A stretch of DNA of 64,000 bases from Undaria pinnatifida (GCA_012845835.1 JABAKD010000029.1:1928970-1992969); one strand, 5' to 3'; numbered from the stretch's first letter, positions 1-10,775 are shown. A program made the numbers and translations. The notes: generated by a model from the letters alone, not told the origin.

Positions 1-207
1 GGAGGCGAAACTGACACCTGCGCATAAAAATCGGACGGCAAAAACTAATAATTATAAAATATATACGTCAGTGACAGACCTAAGAACGTGACTTCGGTAG
101 TTGGTTTAACTTCGCCGCCGAAACTGCCAACTACCAGAGATACACATTTGAACACAATAATGTACGACACCCCAACTACCCGTGAAGTCCAACCAACTCT
201 GAAGAAA

Positions 208-233
208 ACAATAATAATAATAATAATAATAAT

Positions 234-286
<53 letters not shown>

Positions 287-288
287 CC

Positions 289-359
<71 letters not shown>

Positions 360-387
360 AATAATAATAATTATAATAATAATAATG

Positions 388-473
<86 letters not shown>

Positions 474-535
474 TATTATTATAACAACAATAACAACAAC
501 AACAATAAGAATAATAAGAATAATAATAATTAATT
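208..535. repeat. Compound trinucleotide microsatellite
   Basis: About 330 bases of AAT units, then ACA units, then AAT units again, ending in a mixed ACA/AAG/AAT stretch. All frames across it are long homopolymeric reading frames (Ile, Thr, Tyr, Asn) that carry no coding signal. It lies just before the first part of the retrotransposon and could be the tail of an upstream copy, but the window begins too close to tell. Confidence 0.95.
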
Positions 536-1650
536 GTCTGACGGTGCGCACATTCATATTTCGCAACGTAGGACACGGCGTCGCCGTCAAACTTGTGTAA
601 CCGGAGGCGTTGGTTTGGGTAAGAGGAGGAGTTTGATCCCTTCCCGTGTTAGGAGAGATCGAGGAGGCGAGGTAGCGCCCACGGAGAACAGAAGGACGAG
701 CGATGGACCCTCCCACTCCTCTCTGTTATTGAATGAAGCAGTTCCCGCACCTCAAAATGTCCGTCGTGCAGCCGGAAGCTCCGCCCAGCCGAGGATTCTA
801 CGCGGGTCCACACCTGAGAGGGCCCAGCAAGGATATCAGGCTTTCCCTTCCAGCGACGGTGTCCATAGTATGCCATCGAACACGGCACTAAGGTTTCGTG
901 ACTCGAGTTTCTGTTCCCAGGATGCACGTCGTGGAGCGAACAGCTTTGTTCGGGGGGGTCTTTCAGGGGCGGGAACATCTACGAGGGCTAGTAAGAGAGC
1001 AAACAATCCCCCCCCATGCCACCGGGCGCGACACCGGGCTCTCGGGACTCAAGTCACAGGTATCAAGATGCTCGATGCGCAATAAGTATTTCCTTCCGGA
1101 GGGGGGGGGGCTGGAGAGCCTACGCCTACGCGCAGTCAGCAGGGGTGCCAAGCGACCTTCGCAGGCGGCGGCAATCAGAGTGAGGCAATGTCTCCCCACC
1201 TTCGGCCATTAGGCGCAGCACCGACCTTCCGGCACTCCAGAGCGACGCCTCAAGACGCTCGTCTTGCCGGCGGAAGCCTTGTCCGAATGGGACCCTTGCG
1301 GGGCCAAACAACTCTTAGCAGTCAGCAGGAGTGTCGGATGACGCTCGGCGGTGGCGGAGCTCATGATGGAATAGGGTCTGGGTCTTTTCCTCCGCTACCA
1401 CCGGGCGCGACAGCGGGTTCCCGGGGCTCAAGAACGCCCCCCCCACCCCGCCGAGAGATAAACATGTGGGGGGCGACGTCAAGAAAGTATCGATCAGATG
1501 AAAGTTGACCCTGTTCAAGGGAGTACACCTCGAGAGGATAATCCGTCCGGTAGGGAGAGACGTAGGGCAGGGGCGGGAAGAGGTGACCGCTAACCCAACA
1601 GTGGTAACGCACCGGAAAGAGGTTCCGACGGGGCAACGCCGCGACTAGGG

Positions 1651-2597
1651 TTGTCCACATCTCCGGGAACGGCCGCAGGTGAAAGGCGACGGGCCACGAA
1701 CAGTACACCTGCGGAGGGCCTCATCTCCTCCACGACTAGGGCGCGCACCCGTTTAGCTGCTACCATCAGCGCGCGATCATCGGACGGGGGAAGGGGGAGG
1801 CAGCTTTTCACTGGGCTATTCCGCGGAGTGTCGCCTCACCAGCCAACGATAACACGGATGGAGTCGTCGGCAACACATTCCCAACCAGCACAGTCGTTGC
1901 CGGAACAACCTCCGGACACGCTTGGTGCATCACAGCCGCCGACAACGGAATTGGTACCACCCCTAACTGCACCCCTTACTCTTGAGGATTCGAGCACACC
2001 CGTCATAGAAGGTGCGCCGCTAACGGGAGACGCACCGTTTCCACTTGGGGGTCCAAGCACACCTGTCATAGAAGGTGCGCCGCTAATAGGAGAGACACCA
2101 CCCCAGACATCAGGGCCTGCATAGGCACCAATCTTCGAGTCACGCCCACTACAGCCTGCACCAAAGGGGGAGTCTCAATCGTCGACACACCCCTTCCTAG
2201 CGATATCGGTGCTCGCCTCGACCCCTCCGACGACACCGCAACTGCCGTTAGCTACCTCTCCATCCGCCAGGCCACCCACAACGTCATCGCCAAGTCCGTC
2301 ACCGTCACTGCCGCCGCCGCAGCTGCCCACAACTCGCCATCCCTCGACGGCGACACCTATCTTGACATCGAGTGTGGTCCCTGCGCTCGAACCGCCGTCG
2401 CAGACAGTGGTCAAGACGGCAGAGGCAGCATCGCCAAGGCCGTCACGGACGACGCCTACACGGACGGCGGAGGGAAGGGGTCCGGCACCCGTACCGACGC
2501 CCGAACTGCCTCCTTCTCCGCCACGGACACCATCGCCGACGCCTACAGAAAACTAGCTCCGGGAGGAACCCCCGAAAAACTGCTGTGTATGCTATGA
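1651..2597 (+). pseudogene. Upstream ORF segment, Pro/Ser/Thr-rich, frameshifted
   Basis: Two frames overlap near 2100. The first (1651-2124) encodes a Ser/Pro/Thr-rich protein with the phrase STPVIEGAPL repeated twice, about 21 residues apart. The second reads open from before 2100 to a TGA at 2595 and has strikingly C-rich third positions, giving a sequence that includes the phrase SYLSIRQATHNVIAKSVTV. A third frame across 2209-2556 is also open but low in complexity. The change of frame suggests a one- or two-base indel in an originally continuous reading frame upstream of the RING modules. I recognise no enzyme domain here. Role: probably the linker or N-terminal part of the retrotransposon's first protein. 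Confidence 0.4.
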
Positions 2598-3525
2598 GGC
2601 ATTGGCCTCTCCTTTGGTATATTTAGAGAGCTGCTCCCATCGATTGCACCTTCCGTGCTACGCCGCACTCCGAGTGAGAACGGAGGCCGATCTACGGTGT
2701 CCGGCATGTCGGGCGACCGTAACAGTCAACGAGGCCGACGGGATGGCGCTCCGCCAGCACAGCAATGAGGTCATGGTGGAGGTGTTGACGGTTGCGCGGC
2801 AAGACTTGCCAGCTGACGGGGAGGCGAGACTGACAACAAGGGCCGCAAGAGGAGGCCGGAGGCGGCGAGCGATATGCAGCGTTTGTCATGGTCTGGTTGA
2901 GGAGACTAATTGCGTACAAGTGTCCTGCTCGTGCGACGCACACCGCCGTTGTGCTTTAGGCTTCTGCGAGGACGCAATCCCCTGAGCTAGGACTTTCGGA
3001 GGGGTACACCTAGTCACGTGCCCAAACCCGGCTCTGCACGAGGAGCATCAAGAGGTCGATGTACACCCCCTCCTCCAACAGATTCGGGCCCTTTGCAGGT
3101 CGGTGAACACGACGGAAAAACACGAGATCAGAGTCAGAGTAACTGCAGCTGAGCAGCGCCTCCGGAGAAGAGCGCACATTACCCCGGAAGTGGTGGACTT
3201 ATCGCGGAATCTCACAGAGCGAGATGAGGAGGACCACCACGGAGAATGGCGAGGCACGATCCCCCAGCAACAAGTGCGAGCGCCGTGTGGGGTCTGTGGC
3301 AGGCACTTGGAGGATGACCAGAGGTTCGCTTTTGGTGGCTGGCTCGTCCACAGGAGGTGTGCCGTAGAAAGCGCAGCAGGAGCAGACGGCAGGGGGGACA
3401 ACCGATTTGGGGTAGCTATCCGAGACGAGACAGGAGTGTCGCGTCGGAGAACGTTCCGACTCACGGCAATAGTGCCCAGAATCCATGTGAGATACGATCG
3501 CACTACCCCGGATGGCGCTCACTAA
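2557..3525 (+). pseudogene. RING-finger array of retrotransposon upstream ORF
   Basis: One frame is open from 2557 to a TAA at 3523 except for a single TGA at 2983-2985. It starts with a good RING-H2 pattern: Cys pair CCVC at 2581-2592, then C-S-H at 2632-2640, H at 2647, C at 2656, and CPAC at 2698-2709. A second RING-like module follows (ICSVC near 2874, then CSCDAHRRC). It is cut by the TGA, after which the frame continues with a CPNP that would supply its last cysteine. A third knuckle, GVCGRHLEDD followed by HRRC, lies near 3289-3362. RING domains usually bind zinc and often recruit ubiquitin-conjugating enzymes; in a retroelement they may equally bind nucleic acid. The internal stop makes this copy look damaged. 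Confidence 0.55.
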
Positions 3526-4317
3526 CAACGACAGTTAGAGATATTGTGGCGATCACTAACCTCGGGTGTAGAGGAGGCCGCGGGTCAGGGTGAAGGGGGT
3601 CAAGACGTTGAAAGGGGATTGGGGGAGTCCGAGGAATTTTGGTGCACGTACTGCGGTTGGCCTCTCGATAACTCTAGTGGGGAGTCGGGCGAAGACGACG
3701 CTCGAGTACCCGTTCCGTGCGCCCATGGAGGCTTTGTGCACACCCGCTTCATGCTGGACCGGGCGGAAACCTCGCGAGAGGACATGCGGATCCTAGGCCC
3801 TGCGTCGCGTGTCGCTCGGCGTGGCCGGGAGGAAGCTGACCTCCCCACCCGGCGGAGCTGGCTAGAGGGATATCCATGGACGGTCATGAGGGAAGGTGGG
3901 GGGCGGTGAGAGGTGCCCTGCAGTCCGCCACCCGCGTTCAGCGGCACATCTCCGGACTGGAGTCAGCCAGCTATGTGACGACTGGCATTTACGGTACGTT
4001 TGAGCTCATGTTACATACACACGGAAGGAAGCCAACCTCCTAGTTCTGGCTATGCTCCCTATTTTGCGATGCGCTGGACCTGCCTCAAGGGGCATACCTC
4101 GATTTTCCCCGACCGAGGGAATGGGAAATGGCGACAGGCCGATACCGTACGCTGTTCGTTGCGTACGCCATCCAACCGCAGGATATCCTACTCCGACTTC
4201 AAAATCAAAGACTCTACATCGCACCTCACGTCCAACAATATCTAGTAGGCCTCGACGCCGAATGCGAAGAGCAACTAACGAGGTAGACCCTCCGAAGCGC
4301 GTTGGAATCGGGTGATG
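3526..4317 (+). pseudogene. Tandem module A of upstream ORF (degenerate)
   Basis: The frame continues directly after the TAA at 3523. It reads WCTYCGWPLD, then PCAHGGFVHTRF, where a cysteine expected by comparison with module B is Phe. A one-base shift near 3795 then breaks the frame; the shifted frame restores PCVACR. Farther on, different frames give YVTTG, LPQGAYLDF and PREWEMATGRYR, which match module B over about 200 residues. The module ends near 4317 with ALESGDALPSF. It has at least two frameshifts and stop codons. It is a decayed duplicate of the neighbouring module, not an independent gene. Confidence 0.55.
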
Positions 4318-5111
4318 CTCTTCCTTCCTTCTCAACAGCGATGGCAGCGACACCGGAGAGAACGGACCGGACGCCGGAGAACGACCCTTTACACACGGGA
4401 CCAACCGAACAAGGAGGCGCTGCTAGGAGTGCAGCAGAGAGGCGTCATGCCGCGGGAAGCAGGGGTGCATCTCCCTGCGCCTACTGCGGGCGGGCACTAG
4501 AGGAGCCTACTGGGGATTCGGCGGTGGACTCTTTATGGGCGGTTATTCCGTGTCCCCACGGAGAACAAGTATATGCCCGCTGCATGCTAGACCGTGCGGA
4601 ATGCCTCGCGAGTGGGCATACAGACCCACAACCATGCGTTGCGTGTCGCTCGGAATGGCCGGCAAGAAAACGGCCTCTTCATCCGGCTGAGCTGGCTGAG
4701 GACCTTCCAAGGCCACGCCCGGGGGGAAGGTGGCCGGTAGTAGCGGGAGCCCTGCAGTTCGCTGAACTCTTGGAGGAGGATGGCCCCCGGTTGGACCCAG
4801 CTAGTTACGTCACGACTGGTTCCCACGATACTTTTGAGGAGATGGTGAGGACCCATGGGAGTAGCCCAACCTCCTCGTTCCTGTTGTGCACCCTGTTCGG
4901 AGATGCTCTTGGCCTGCCCCAAGGCGCCTACCTTGACTTTTCCCGACCGAGAGAATGGAGAGCGGCAACCGGTCACTACCGCGAGATCTTCGCCGCGTAC
5001 GGCATCCGCCCGCAGGATACTGTACTCCGACTCCCGAACCGAAGGATATACATCCTACCTCATGTCCAAGACTTCTGGCGGGCCTCGACTCGGCGTGGGA
5101 GGACCACCTAA
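4302..5111 (+). CDS. Module B of upstream ORF, RING-like plus conserved unknown domain
   Basis: This is an open frame of about 269 codons without a convincing ATG near its beginning. It carries a RING-like cluster: CAYC near 4476, PCPHGEQVYARC near 4550, and PCVACR near 4632. A roughly 110-residue conserved part follows, including YVTTGSHDTFEEMV, LLCTLFGDALGLPQGAYLDF and YILPHVQDFW. The second half is repeated upstream in module A, so it is a true protein unit and not chance. The reading then moves to another frame near 5075, which continues the homology with module A (LTRW, then ALEEGEALPPF). I do not recognise the conserved part. Its role is probably in retrotransposon particle or RNA binding, by position only. 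Confidence 0.5.
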   Translation: MESGDALPSFSTAMAATPERTDRTPENDPLHTGPTEQGGAARSAAERRHAAGSRGASPCAYCGRALEEPTGDSAVDSLWAVIPCPHGEQVYARCMLDRAECLASGHTDPQPCVACRSEWPARKRPLHPAELAEDLPRPRPGGRWPVVAGALQFAELLEEDGPRLDPASYVTTGSHDTFEEMVRTHGSSPTSSFLLCTLFGDALGLPQGAYLDFSRPREWRAATGHYREIFAAYGIRPQDTVLRLPNRRIYILPHVQDFWRASTRRGRTT

Positions 5112-5223
5112 CGAGGTGGACCCTCGGGGTGCGAAATGCGTTAGAAGAGGGGGAGGCGCTTCCTCCGTTCCCGACGGCAGCGGAGGTAACATCGGAAGGA
5201 ACAGACCCGGCGCTGGAGAGTGA

Positions 5224-6663
5224 CTCATTAGCAGCGGGAGTAACAAAACCGGAAGGAGCAGCCCCGGCGTCTGAAGGTGACTCCAGGGTAAGGGGGCAGG
5301 CGGAGCCAGGAGGCGCCGCTTATGTAGCCGTGGAGAACACCCTCATGGCCGAACAAGGGGATGTCACGGTGGCGGGACCCTTGCCCCCCCCTTGAGTCAG
5401 CCCAGCGCCACCCCAGCGGCGGTGAGGAGCACGGCGGAAGGAACGGGCCCGGCACGGGAGAGCGACCCTTCAGCAGTGGGCGTGGCACCACCGGAAAGTG
5501 CAACTCTAGCTTCAGAAGGTGACCCGGGGGGGAGGGAGCAGACGGAGCCAGAAGGTGATGTACCTGTCACCACGGGAAACTCCCGAACTGCCGACAACAG
5601 GGAGGTGATGGCGCCGGAACACTCGCGCGCGCCCCCAACACAGCCCAGCGTCACCCCAGCAACATCGAGAGCGACTGCGTCTATTTCCACTGGTGCAGTA
5701 GAGGGTGGGAGAAGCACAAGAGGCAGACGAGGTCGACCGCGCGGATCCGGGAGAGGAACACGAGCGACGAGAACTGGGAGAGGAGGCACCACGAACCGGG
5801 GGCGAATTCCCCGACATGGAAGCGGCGAGGTTCCCTCGGCCCCTGCCGAAGGAAGGGTTGGCGGTGGAGAGAGGGAAGGCGGGGACGGAGAGGGAGGAGG
5901 GTCAGCACCAGGGAGCGTAACGCAACTTCGCGCTTTCATTGCAGACGACCACAGCGGTACGAGCTGTGGGGGCTGTAGATCAACGATTGCTCGGGGACAC
6001 CGAGTGGTGGGGTTGCCCTGTGGACGTCAACATGCAATGCATGCGCGGTGCGTGGTGACTGCGGTCAGACAAGGCGGGGCGCAGGCGTCGTTTCTCTGCG
6101 GAGCAAGGGGATGCACAGTCCGCCATGGAAGACGGGAAGCAATAGAAGCGGCAGTTCAGGCCGACCCTGGACTACGCGTGACGGCAGCGGGACTCGGGGG
6201 AAGACCTGACGATGGCGAGGAAGAGCGCCGGGATGGCGTCTGCTATCCCTGGGACCAAACCACATTGGGAATTGCGGGACCGCTCAATGATGTCCCCCTT
6301 GAGGACCTTCAACAACGCTTCGCCACTGTTGTCAAAGTGCAGCCGAGGCTGGCTACTGCCCACGCCAAGCTTATCACGCATGTGCTTGGCCCCCTCAATC
6401 AAGCCTTGGGAGAGCATCGTCAATCCACACAATCGGAGACGCCGCAATCACTCCTGAGGTCAATCAAGTTGTGGTACATCCTCCCAGCTCTACTTCACTC
6501 GCAGGATGGCCGAATGAAAAGGCGTGAGAGGTTTGCGTCTGCCGAACGCGGTGACCTCACCCTCTTGCTCCCGTGGTTAATGGAGTATACCCGTCGAACA
6601 TCGACGAGGCAAATCGGCCAAGCCCGCGAAGAGACGGACGCTGATATGTTTAAAAGGGCATAA
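5224..6663 (+). CDS. Retrotransposon ORF, C-terminal RING-like segment joined to RT by one stop
   Basis: Open from a TGA at 5221 to a TAA at 6661. The N-terminal part is acidic and Pro/Thr-rich, with the phrase ESD-xx-AxG-V-xxP-E-xA repeated, continuing repeats that start in another frame before a run of eight C at 5384-5391. A Gly/Arg-rich stretch follows (about 5700-5850), typical of RNA-binding tails. Next comes a RING-like knuckle, SCGGCRST at 5962-5985 then LPCGRQHAMHARC and FLCGARGC. The last 200 residues (from about 6230) are helical and precede the reverse transcriptase. This frame is the same as that of the reverse transcriptase, and only the TAA separates them. The upstream start is unclear because the frame is fed by a probable shift at the C run. 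Confidence 0.6.
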
Positions 6664-9501
6664 TCAGCATGTCACCATCGAGGGGGGGTGACTGTAGCAG
6701 CACGCAGCCTTCTCGCGGAACCGCGCGCACCGGGGAACGAGGAAACGTGGGGGCGCGTAAAGTCAAAGTTCCCGGAGGAGAACCAGACCTGCGTCTCCGA
6801 AGCTGCAGCGGCAGCGGTGGCAACAAGTTCCACCGACCAGGAGGAAGGTGATGTACCCAACTGGCGCCCGGAGGAAGAGTTCGACCCACAGGTGGCCCTC
6901 GAGGTCATCAATTCTCGCAACGCCTTATCAGGCGCGGGAAGCGACGGTCTGCGATTCTCGCACTTGCAGTCAATAATCAGGACTGGTTTTGGGCGCGAAA
7001 AAATCGGAGCTAGCATCGAAGCCTTCTGGAGAAGAATTATCGATGATCCAAACGCCTTCCCGCCTGAATTCTGGCAGCTCTTCTTGCAATCCAACCTCAC
7101 TGCCCTGGGTGAAAAATGCCGCCCCGTGTGCGTGGGGATGACGTGGAGGCGGCTTATTGCGGCCGAAACCATGCGGCAGTGGCGACCACGGCTGAAGGAG
7201 GCCTACCGCGAAGCGAGACAGTTTGGGGTCGGAGTACGAGGGGGGGCGGAACAGGGAGCGCTACGCGCAAGAATACATCACGAGGCAAATAACTGGCTGA
7301 TCCTCACCGACTGCTCCAACGCATTCAACACAGTGAAGCGGACTGCTATGCTAGCGGAGGCAGCAACTTGCGTGCCGGCGCTTACACCGTTCGTGGCAAA
7401 ATATTACGGCGAGATGTCTGCGCCCGTGTTTTTTCAGATGGAATCGGGAGAAAGGCGGAAGATCGACTGCTCCAGCGGGGTACAACAAGGGGATGCCATG
7501 GGGCCGGCGATGTTCTGCATGCCACTCCTGCTGTTGCTGAAGCGGACACGGGCGGAGTTCGAGCCAAGAGGTGTAGAGGCATTCGCCTACCTAGATGATA
7601 TTAGCATCGGAATGATGGAAATCACACCCGATACTGTGGAAGTGGTACCCTTTCTCCAGCGTGAGCTGTCCAACATCGGAATTGCGATCAACCCGAGCAA
7701 AACGATTGCCCTGCCTCCAAAGGGGCACGTACCTACGCCGGAACAAATCGCCCTTCTTGAAGGCATTGGCGTCAGCATCGCCGAACGTGGTGGGGTTAAG
7801 GTGGTGGGGGTGCCCATCGGCACAGATGAGTACGTAAGGGAGAGCGCAATGGAGATAGTCCGAAACGGGGGAGCGGAGCAACTTGCGCGGATGTTATCGC
7901 GCATGCCGGACAAGCAATCAGCCAACCTGATTGCCACCGGCTCCATGGTTCAACGGACCTCCTACCTTGAACGCGTGATGGACCCAGAGCTATCGCTGGC
8001 TGCATGCAAAAAAGCAGATGGCAACGCCTTGTGGATGCTGGAGAAATTGCTCGATCTCCCGGGGGCAGCAGAAGAATCATCGTTCTTCGCGGACGGGTGC
8101 CCGACAAACATGTTGACCCTGCAACCCCATCAACAGGCGCAGGCGAGCCTGTCCACGGGGGCCGGAGGGTTTGGGCTGTCGTCGGCTGAAGCCCGGAGGA
8201 TGTCAGCATCCGTTGGGAGCTTGGTGGCGACGGTGCCAGAGGTGCTTGCTGATCTATCCGGCGCAATAGGGAACAAAGTCCGGAGGGAGCTGCCCGATTC
8301 TGACCTCGTGCGGCGCATCTGGAACAGCATCAGGGACCTGCGCGATGTGCATGGGGTTTCAGAGGAGGCCATGGCGAACATCGTGCCGGAAAGCTGGCGA
8401 GACAGAGCATTTAGAGCAGGAGAGACAGAGCATTTAGAGCAGGAGAGCAAGGTGCCTCAGGGCAATCAATTGCAGACGTGGCAATCAATCGACGCCGAAA
8501 CTATCAGCTCCAGCAAAGCGCAGCATAGACTGGGTAAACCGGTAAACCGAGTACGTTATGAGAGGTACGTCTCTTCGCTGGACCAGCTCCCCGAGACGAG
8601 GTCCCAGCAAGACACAAGCGAATCTCAAGGCGAGAAGGAGACACGAGACTTGGCCAGGGCCCGGCAACGGAGTCAATCGGGATCAGGGGCTACCGCCTTC
8701 CTAAGGGCGAGGCCTGTAGACTCAGCGAGAACCATCCCTGCATCAGAGTTCGTGACTGCGGGGAATAGATTTCTGGGGATAGAGGAATTCCTCGCGGCGA
8801 GATGCCCATACTGCGGTGAAGCGGAGGTTAATACGCGGCATGCGCGATTGTGTCACCGAGCGGGCGCGCAAGTGAACCAGCACCAACCCCTCGTGCACGC
8901 GCTCTTCCGCACCCTTAAGAGCATGCCCGTCCGTCACCAGGTTGAAAGCGGAGCCCCGTCCCACGCAGACAGGGATTTGCGAATGGACATCGCGATTGAG
9001 GCAGGTGGACTAAGAGATGCTACGGCACCGGAGTATCGCGACGAGTCGATACTCCTCGACGTGACGTATGCGGACCCACAAGCAGGGGTCCACATGCGGG
9101 CAGGAAGCGCGGATCAAAACGGATCAGCAGCTTCCACTTCCGAGGCGCGCAAGCGCAACCACTGCGCTCGTCCGGGACAGGTGTCCTTCGACGAAAGCAG
9201 CTACAAACTCGCCACCCTCGCGGTGGAAAGCTTCGGGCGCCTCGGTAAAGAAGGCAGCGACCTGATAGATGAGGTGGCGGCAAGCATCGTTGGAGGGACG
9301 GACGCATCGTGCCTAGCGCGGAAAGGCGTGTGCAAGGAGCGACTATTCCAAATCATTTCTGTGACCACCCAGGTCGCGATTTCGCGCAGAGTTCATCGAT
9401 ATAGACTATCTCTGAGGGATCGTCAGGCCGCGAGGGGAAGGGAGGAAGAATCGGGAGGACTACGGCCACTGGCCTGGGGTGGCAATGTTGATGAGGATTA
9501 A
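6664..9501 (+). CDS. Reverse transcriptase with CCHC knuckle and restriction-like endonuclease
   Basis: Uninterrupted frame of 945 codons after the TAA at 6661; no ATG is required if it is read through or derived from a fusion. Numbering from 6688, reverse transcriptase motif A is TDCSNAFNTVKR (Asp 208), motif B is GVQQGDAMGP (about 264-273), and the catalytic YLDD is at 302-305. These residues carry out target-primed cDNA synthesis in non-LTR elements. After a thumb and linker, CPYC and H/C at 706-722 form a CCHC knuckle. RMDIAIEAG (Asp 767) and ILLDVTYADP (Asp 791) then form the restriction-like nuclease core that nicks the target. All expected catalytic residues are present, so this part could be functional. 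There is a short in-frame duplication near 8403-8450. No APE-type endonuclease is seen. Clade assignment (NeSL/R2/Utopia-like) is inference. Confidence 0.9.
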   Translation, partial: SACHHRGGVTVAARSLLAEPRAPGNEETWGRVKSKFPEENQTCVSEAAAAAVATSSTDQEEGDVPNWRPEEEFDPQVALEVINSRNALSGAGSDGLRFSHLQSIIRTGFGREKIGASIEAFWRRIIDDPNAFPPEFWQLFLQSNLTALGEKCRPVCVGMTWRRLIAAETMRQWRPRLKEAYREARQFGVGVRGGAEQGALRARIHHEANNWLILTDCSNAFNTVKRTAMLAEAATCVPALTPFVAKYYGEMSAPVFFQMESGERRKIDCSSGVQQGDAMGPAMFCMPLLLLLKRTRAEFEPRGVEAFAYLDDISIGMMEITPDTVEVVPFLQRELSNIGIAINPSKTIALPPKGHVPTPEQIALLEGIGVSIAERGGVKVVGVPIGTDEYVRESAMEIVRNGGAEQLARMLSRMPDKQSANLIATGSMVQRTSYLERVMDPELSLAACKKADGNALWMLEKLLDLPGAAEESSFFADGCPTNMLTLQPHQQAQASLSTGAGGFGLSSAEARRMSASVGSLVATVPEVLADLSGAIGNKVRRELPDSDLVRRIWNSIRDLRDVHGVSEEAMANIVPESWRDRAFRAGETEHLEQESKVPQGNQLQTWQSIDAETISSSKAQHRLGKPVNRVRYERYVSSLDQLPETRSQQDTSESQGEKETRDLARARQRSQSGSGATAFLRARPVDSARTIPASEFVTAGNRFLGIEEFLAARCPYCGEAEVNTRHARLCHRAGAQVNQHQPLVHALFRTLKSMPVRHQVESGAPSHADRDLRMDIAIEAGGLRDATAPEYRDESILLDVTYADPQAGVHMRAGSADQNGSAASTSEARKRNHCARPGQVSFDESSYKLATLAVESFGRLGKEGSDLIDEVAASIVGGTDASCLARKGVCKERLFQIISVTTQVAISRRVHRYRLSLRDRQAARGREEESGGLRPLAWGGNVDED

Positions 9502-9717
9502 GGTAGACTCTCAGCTATAACATACCAGGTATATATAGGGAAAGGAAATAGTAGATATTAGGAGAAGATGTGGGGAAAGGAAATGGGCAAATGGTTGGCG
9601 GAAGATACCACTGCATTATGGTGCGATCATTCGACTTCATATTAGGTGCTACTGCTGCTTTATGAAAGGATATTCGATTTACATCGGAAAGGCATCTACG
9701 CTACATTGTCGGAGGGC

Positions 9718-9720
9718 AAA

Positions 9721-9807
<87 letters not shown>
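9718..9807 (+). repeat. AAT/TAA microsatellite tail of retrotransposon
   Basis: About 30 uninterrupted AAT units directly after the 3' untranslated region of the reverse transcriptase element. Simple-repeat tails are usual for several non-LTR clades, so I read this as the 3' end of the element. Confidence 0.8.
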
Positions 9808-10775
9808 CTTACTTCCTTGGGATGAAGTACGTATAGTAGCTACGTAGTACCATTGTTATTATTGCCAACATTTTTTTTGGTAATGTCCCCCCCGCGACCT
9901 TCCATGGTAACAGCCATATACATTCACACGATACTCATCTGTACGAACGAGCGGCCGGTGTATCACGCTGCTTGCAAAGATGAGTATCGACCCTAAAATC
10001 TTGACACATACCTTCACACGTCAGACTGATTCTATCATAGCCTCCCCCCCAAACCGGCGATTTTCTTTAACGAACGGACGTTTCATGGTCATGGTTCATG
10101 GCTGCTCGACACGACGAAGAATGCTATGAAAAAACAACAACAAATTTTCATCTACTTTCTAGTTTGCAAAGGAAGGACTATCGCACGATGACGTCGGGGT
10201 GGCAAGGGGCACCGTAATTCACGAGACACCGCCGGGAGCTGGTTTCAGAACCAGCAAATTTTGTTGAACGGAAAGTTGGGTGGCCTACCGTAAAACGAAC
10301 GACCCATCGAAGACGTCACCATCAAAGCAATCTCGGTCCTGTACTCGACTTTACCGTACGGCGCTCAAGATCTCAAGAGCCGCGTCACACAAGAATCCCA
10401 CCCCGGTAAACATGCTCCGGAAGAGCCCTGCCGTCAAACATATTCCACCAGGCAAACACAAACCTTGACCACGCAGATAACCCAGGCTAGGGCAGGGGTC
10501 ACTTTTGAGGCCTTTTTTTGCAGTGGTTCAATGTCACTCGCGCGAGTGGCCCCTGTATTTTAAGCTTCCGTGCTGTATTAATTGTGCGCTGGCCATCTGC
10601 AATGGAATGGCAAGCTACGTTTTCTCCAAAAAGAAATCGCCGAAGGTATTTTTACCCGTGAGGAATGGAGTCACTCGCGTGAGTGGTGGAAACCCGGCAG
10701 TGAATACTGGGGGTGTATCATTACATCCCCCCCCCTACCGTAGACTTGGTCAGATAAAAGGAAATCAGGGGTCTA
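9808..10775. other. Non-coding interval, no gene seen
   Basis: No supportable gene. It contains a short copy of an abundant dispersed repeat core (CTTGCAAAGATGAGT at about 9969) and short open frames without splice or homology support. Confidence 0.6.

Larger units (their letters stand above)
590..9807 (+). mobile_element. Non-LTR retrotransposon with restriction-like endonuclease and RING-like upstream region
   Basis: The 3' half is one reading frame with reverse transcriptase motifs, a CCHC zinc knuckle and a restriction-like endonuclease. This domain order is characteristic of the early-branching non-LTR clades (R2, NeSL, Utopia and relatives). The element ends in an AAT/TAA microsatellite, a common tail form for LINEs. 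The 5' half has Pro/Ser/Thr-rich segments and at least five RING-like modules in the same orientation. I infer that it belongs to the same element because modules, reading direction and GC-rich codon use are continuous up to the reverse transcriptase. The 5' boundary is not defined by a target duplication; 590 is where trinucleotide sequence gives way to GC-rich sequence. An assembled host gene fused to a retroelement is the main alternative. Confidence 0.75.

Noticed and set aside
45..716. Long poly-Ile/Thr/Tyr/Val open frames on both strands
   Set aside because: They only translate the AAT/ACA microsatellite; no real N- or C-terminal protein sequence.
2983..6663. Systematic stop-codon reassignment
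   Set aside because: Different stops (TGA, TAA) interrupt the upstream frames, but the RT and LINE frames end normally and contain none, so an altered genetic code is not supported.
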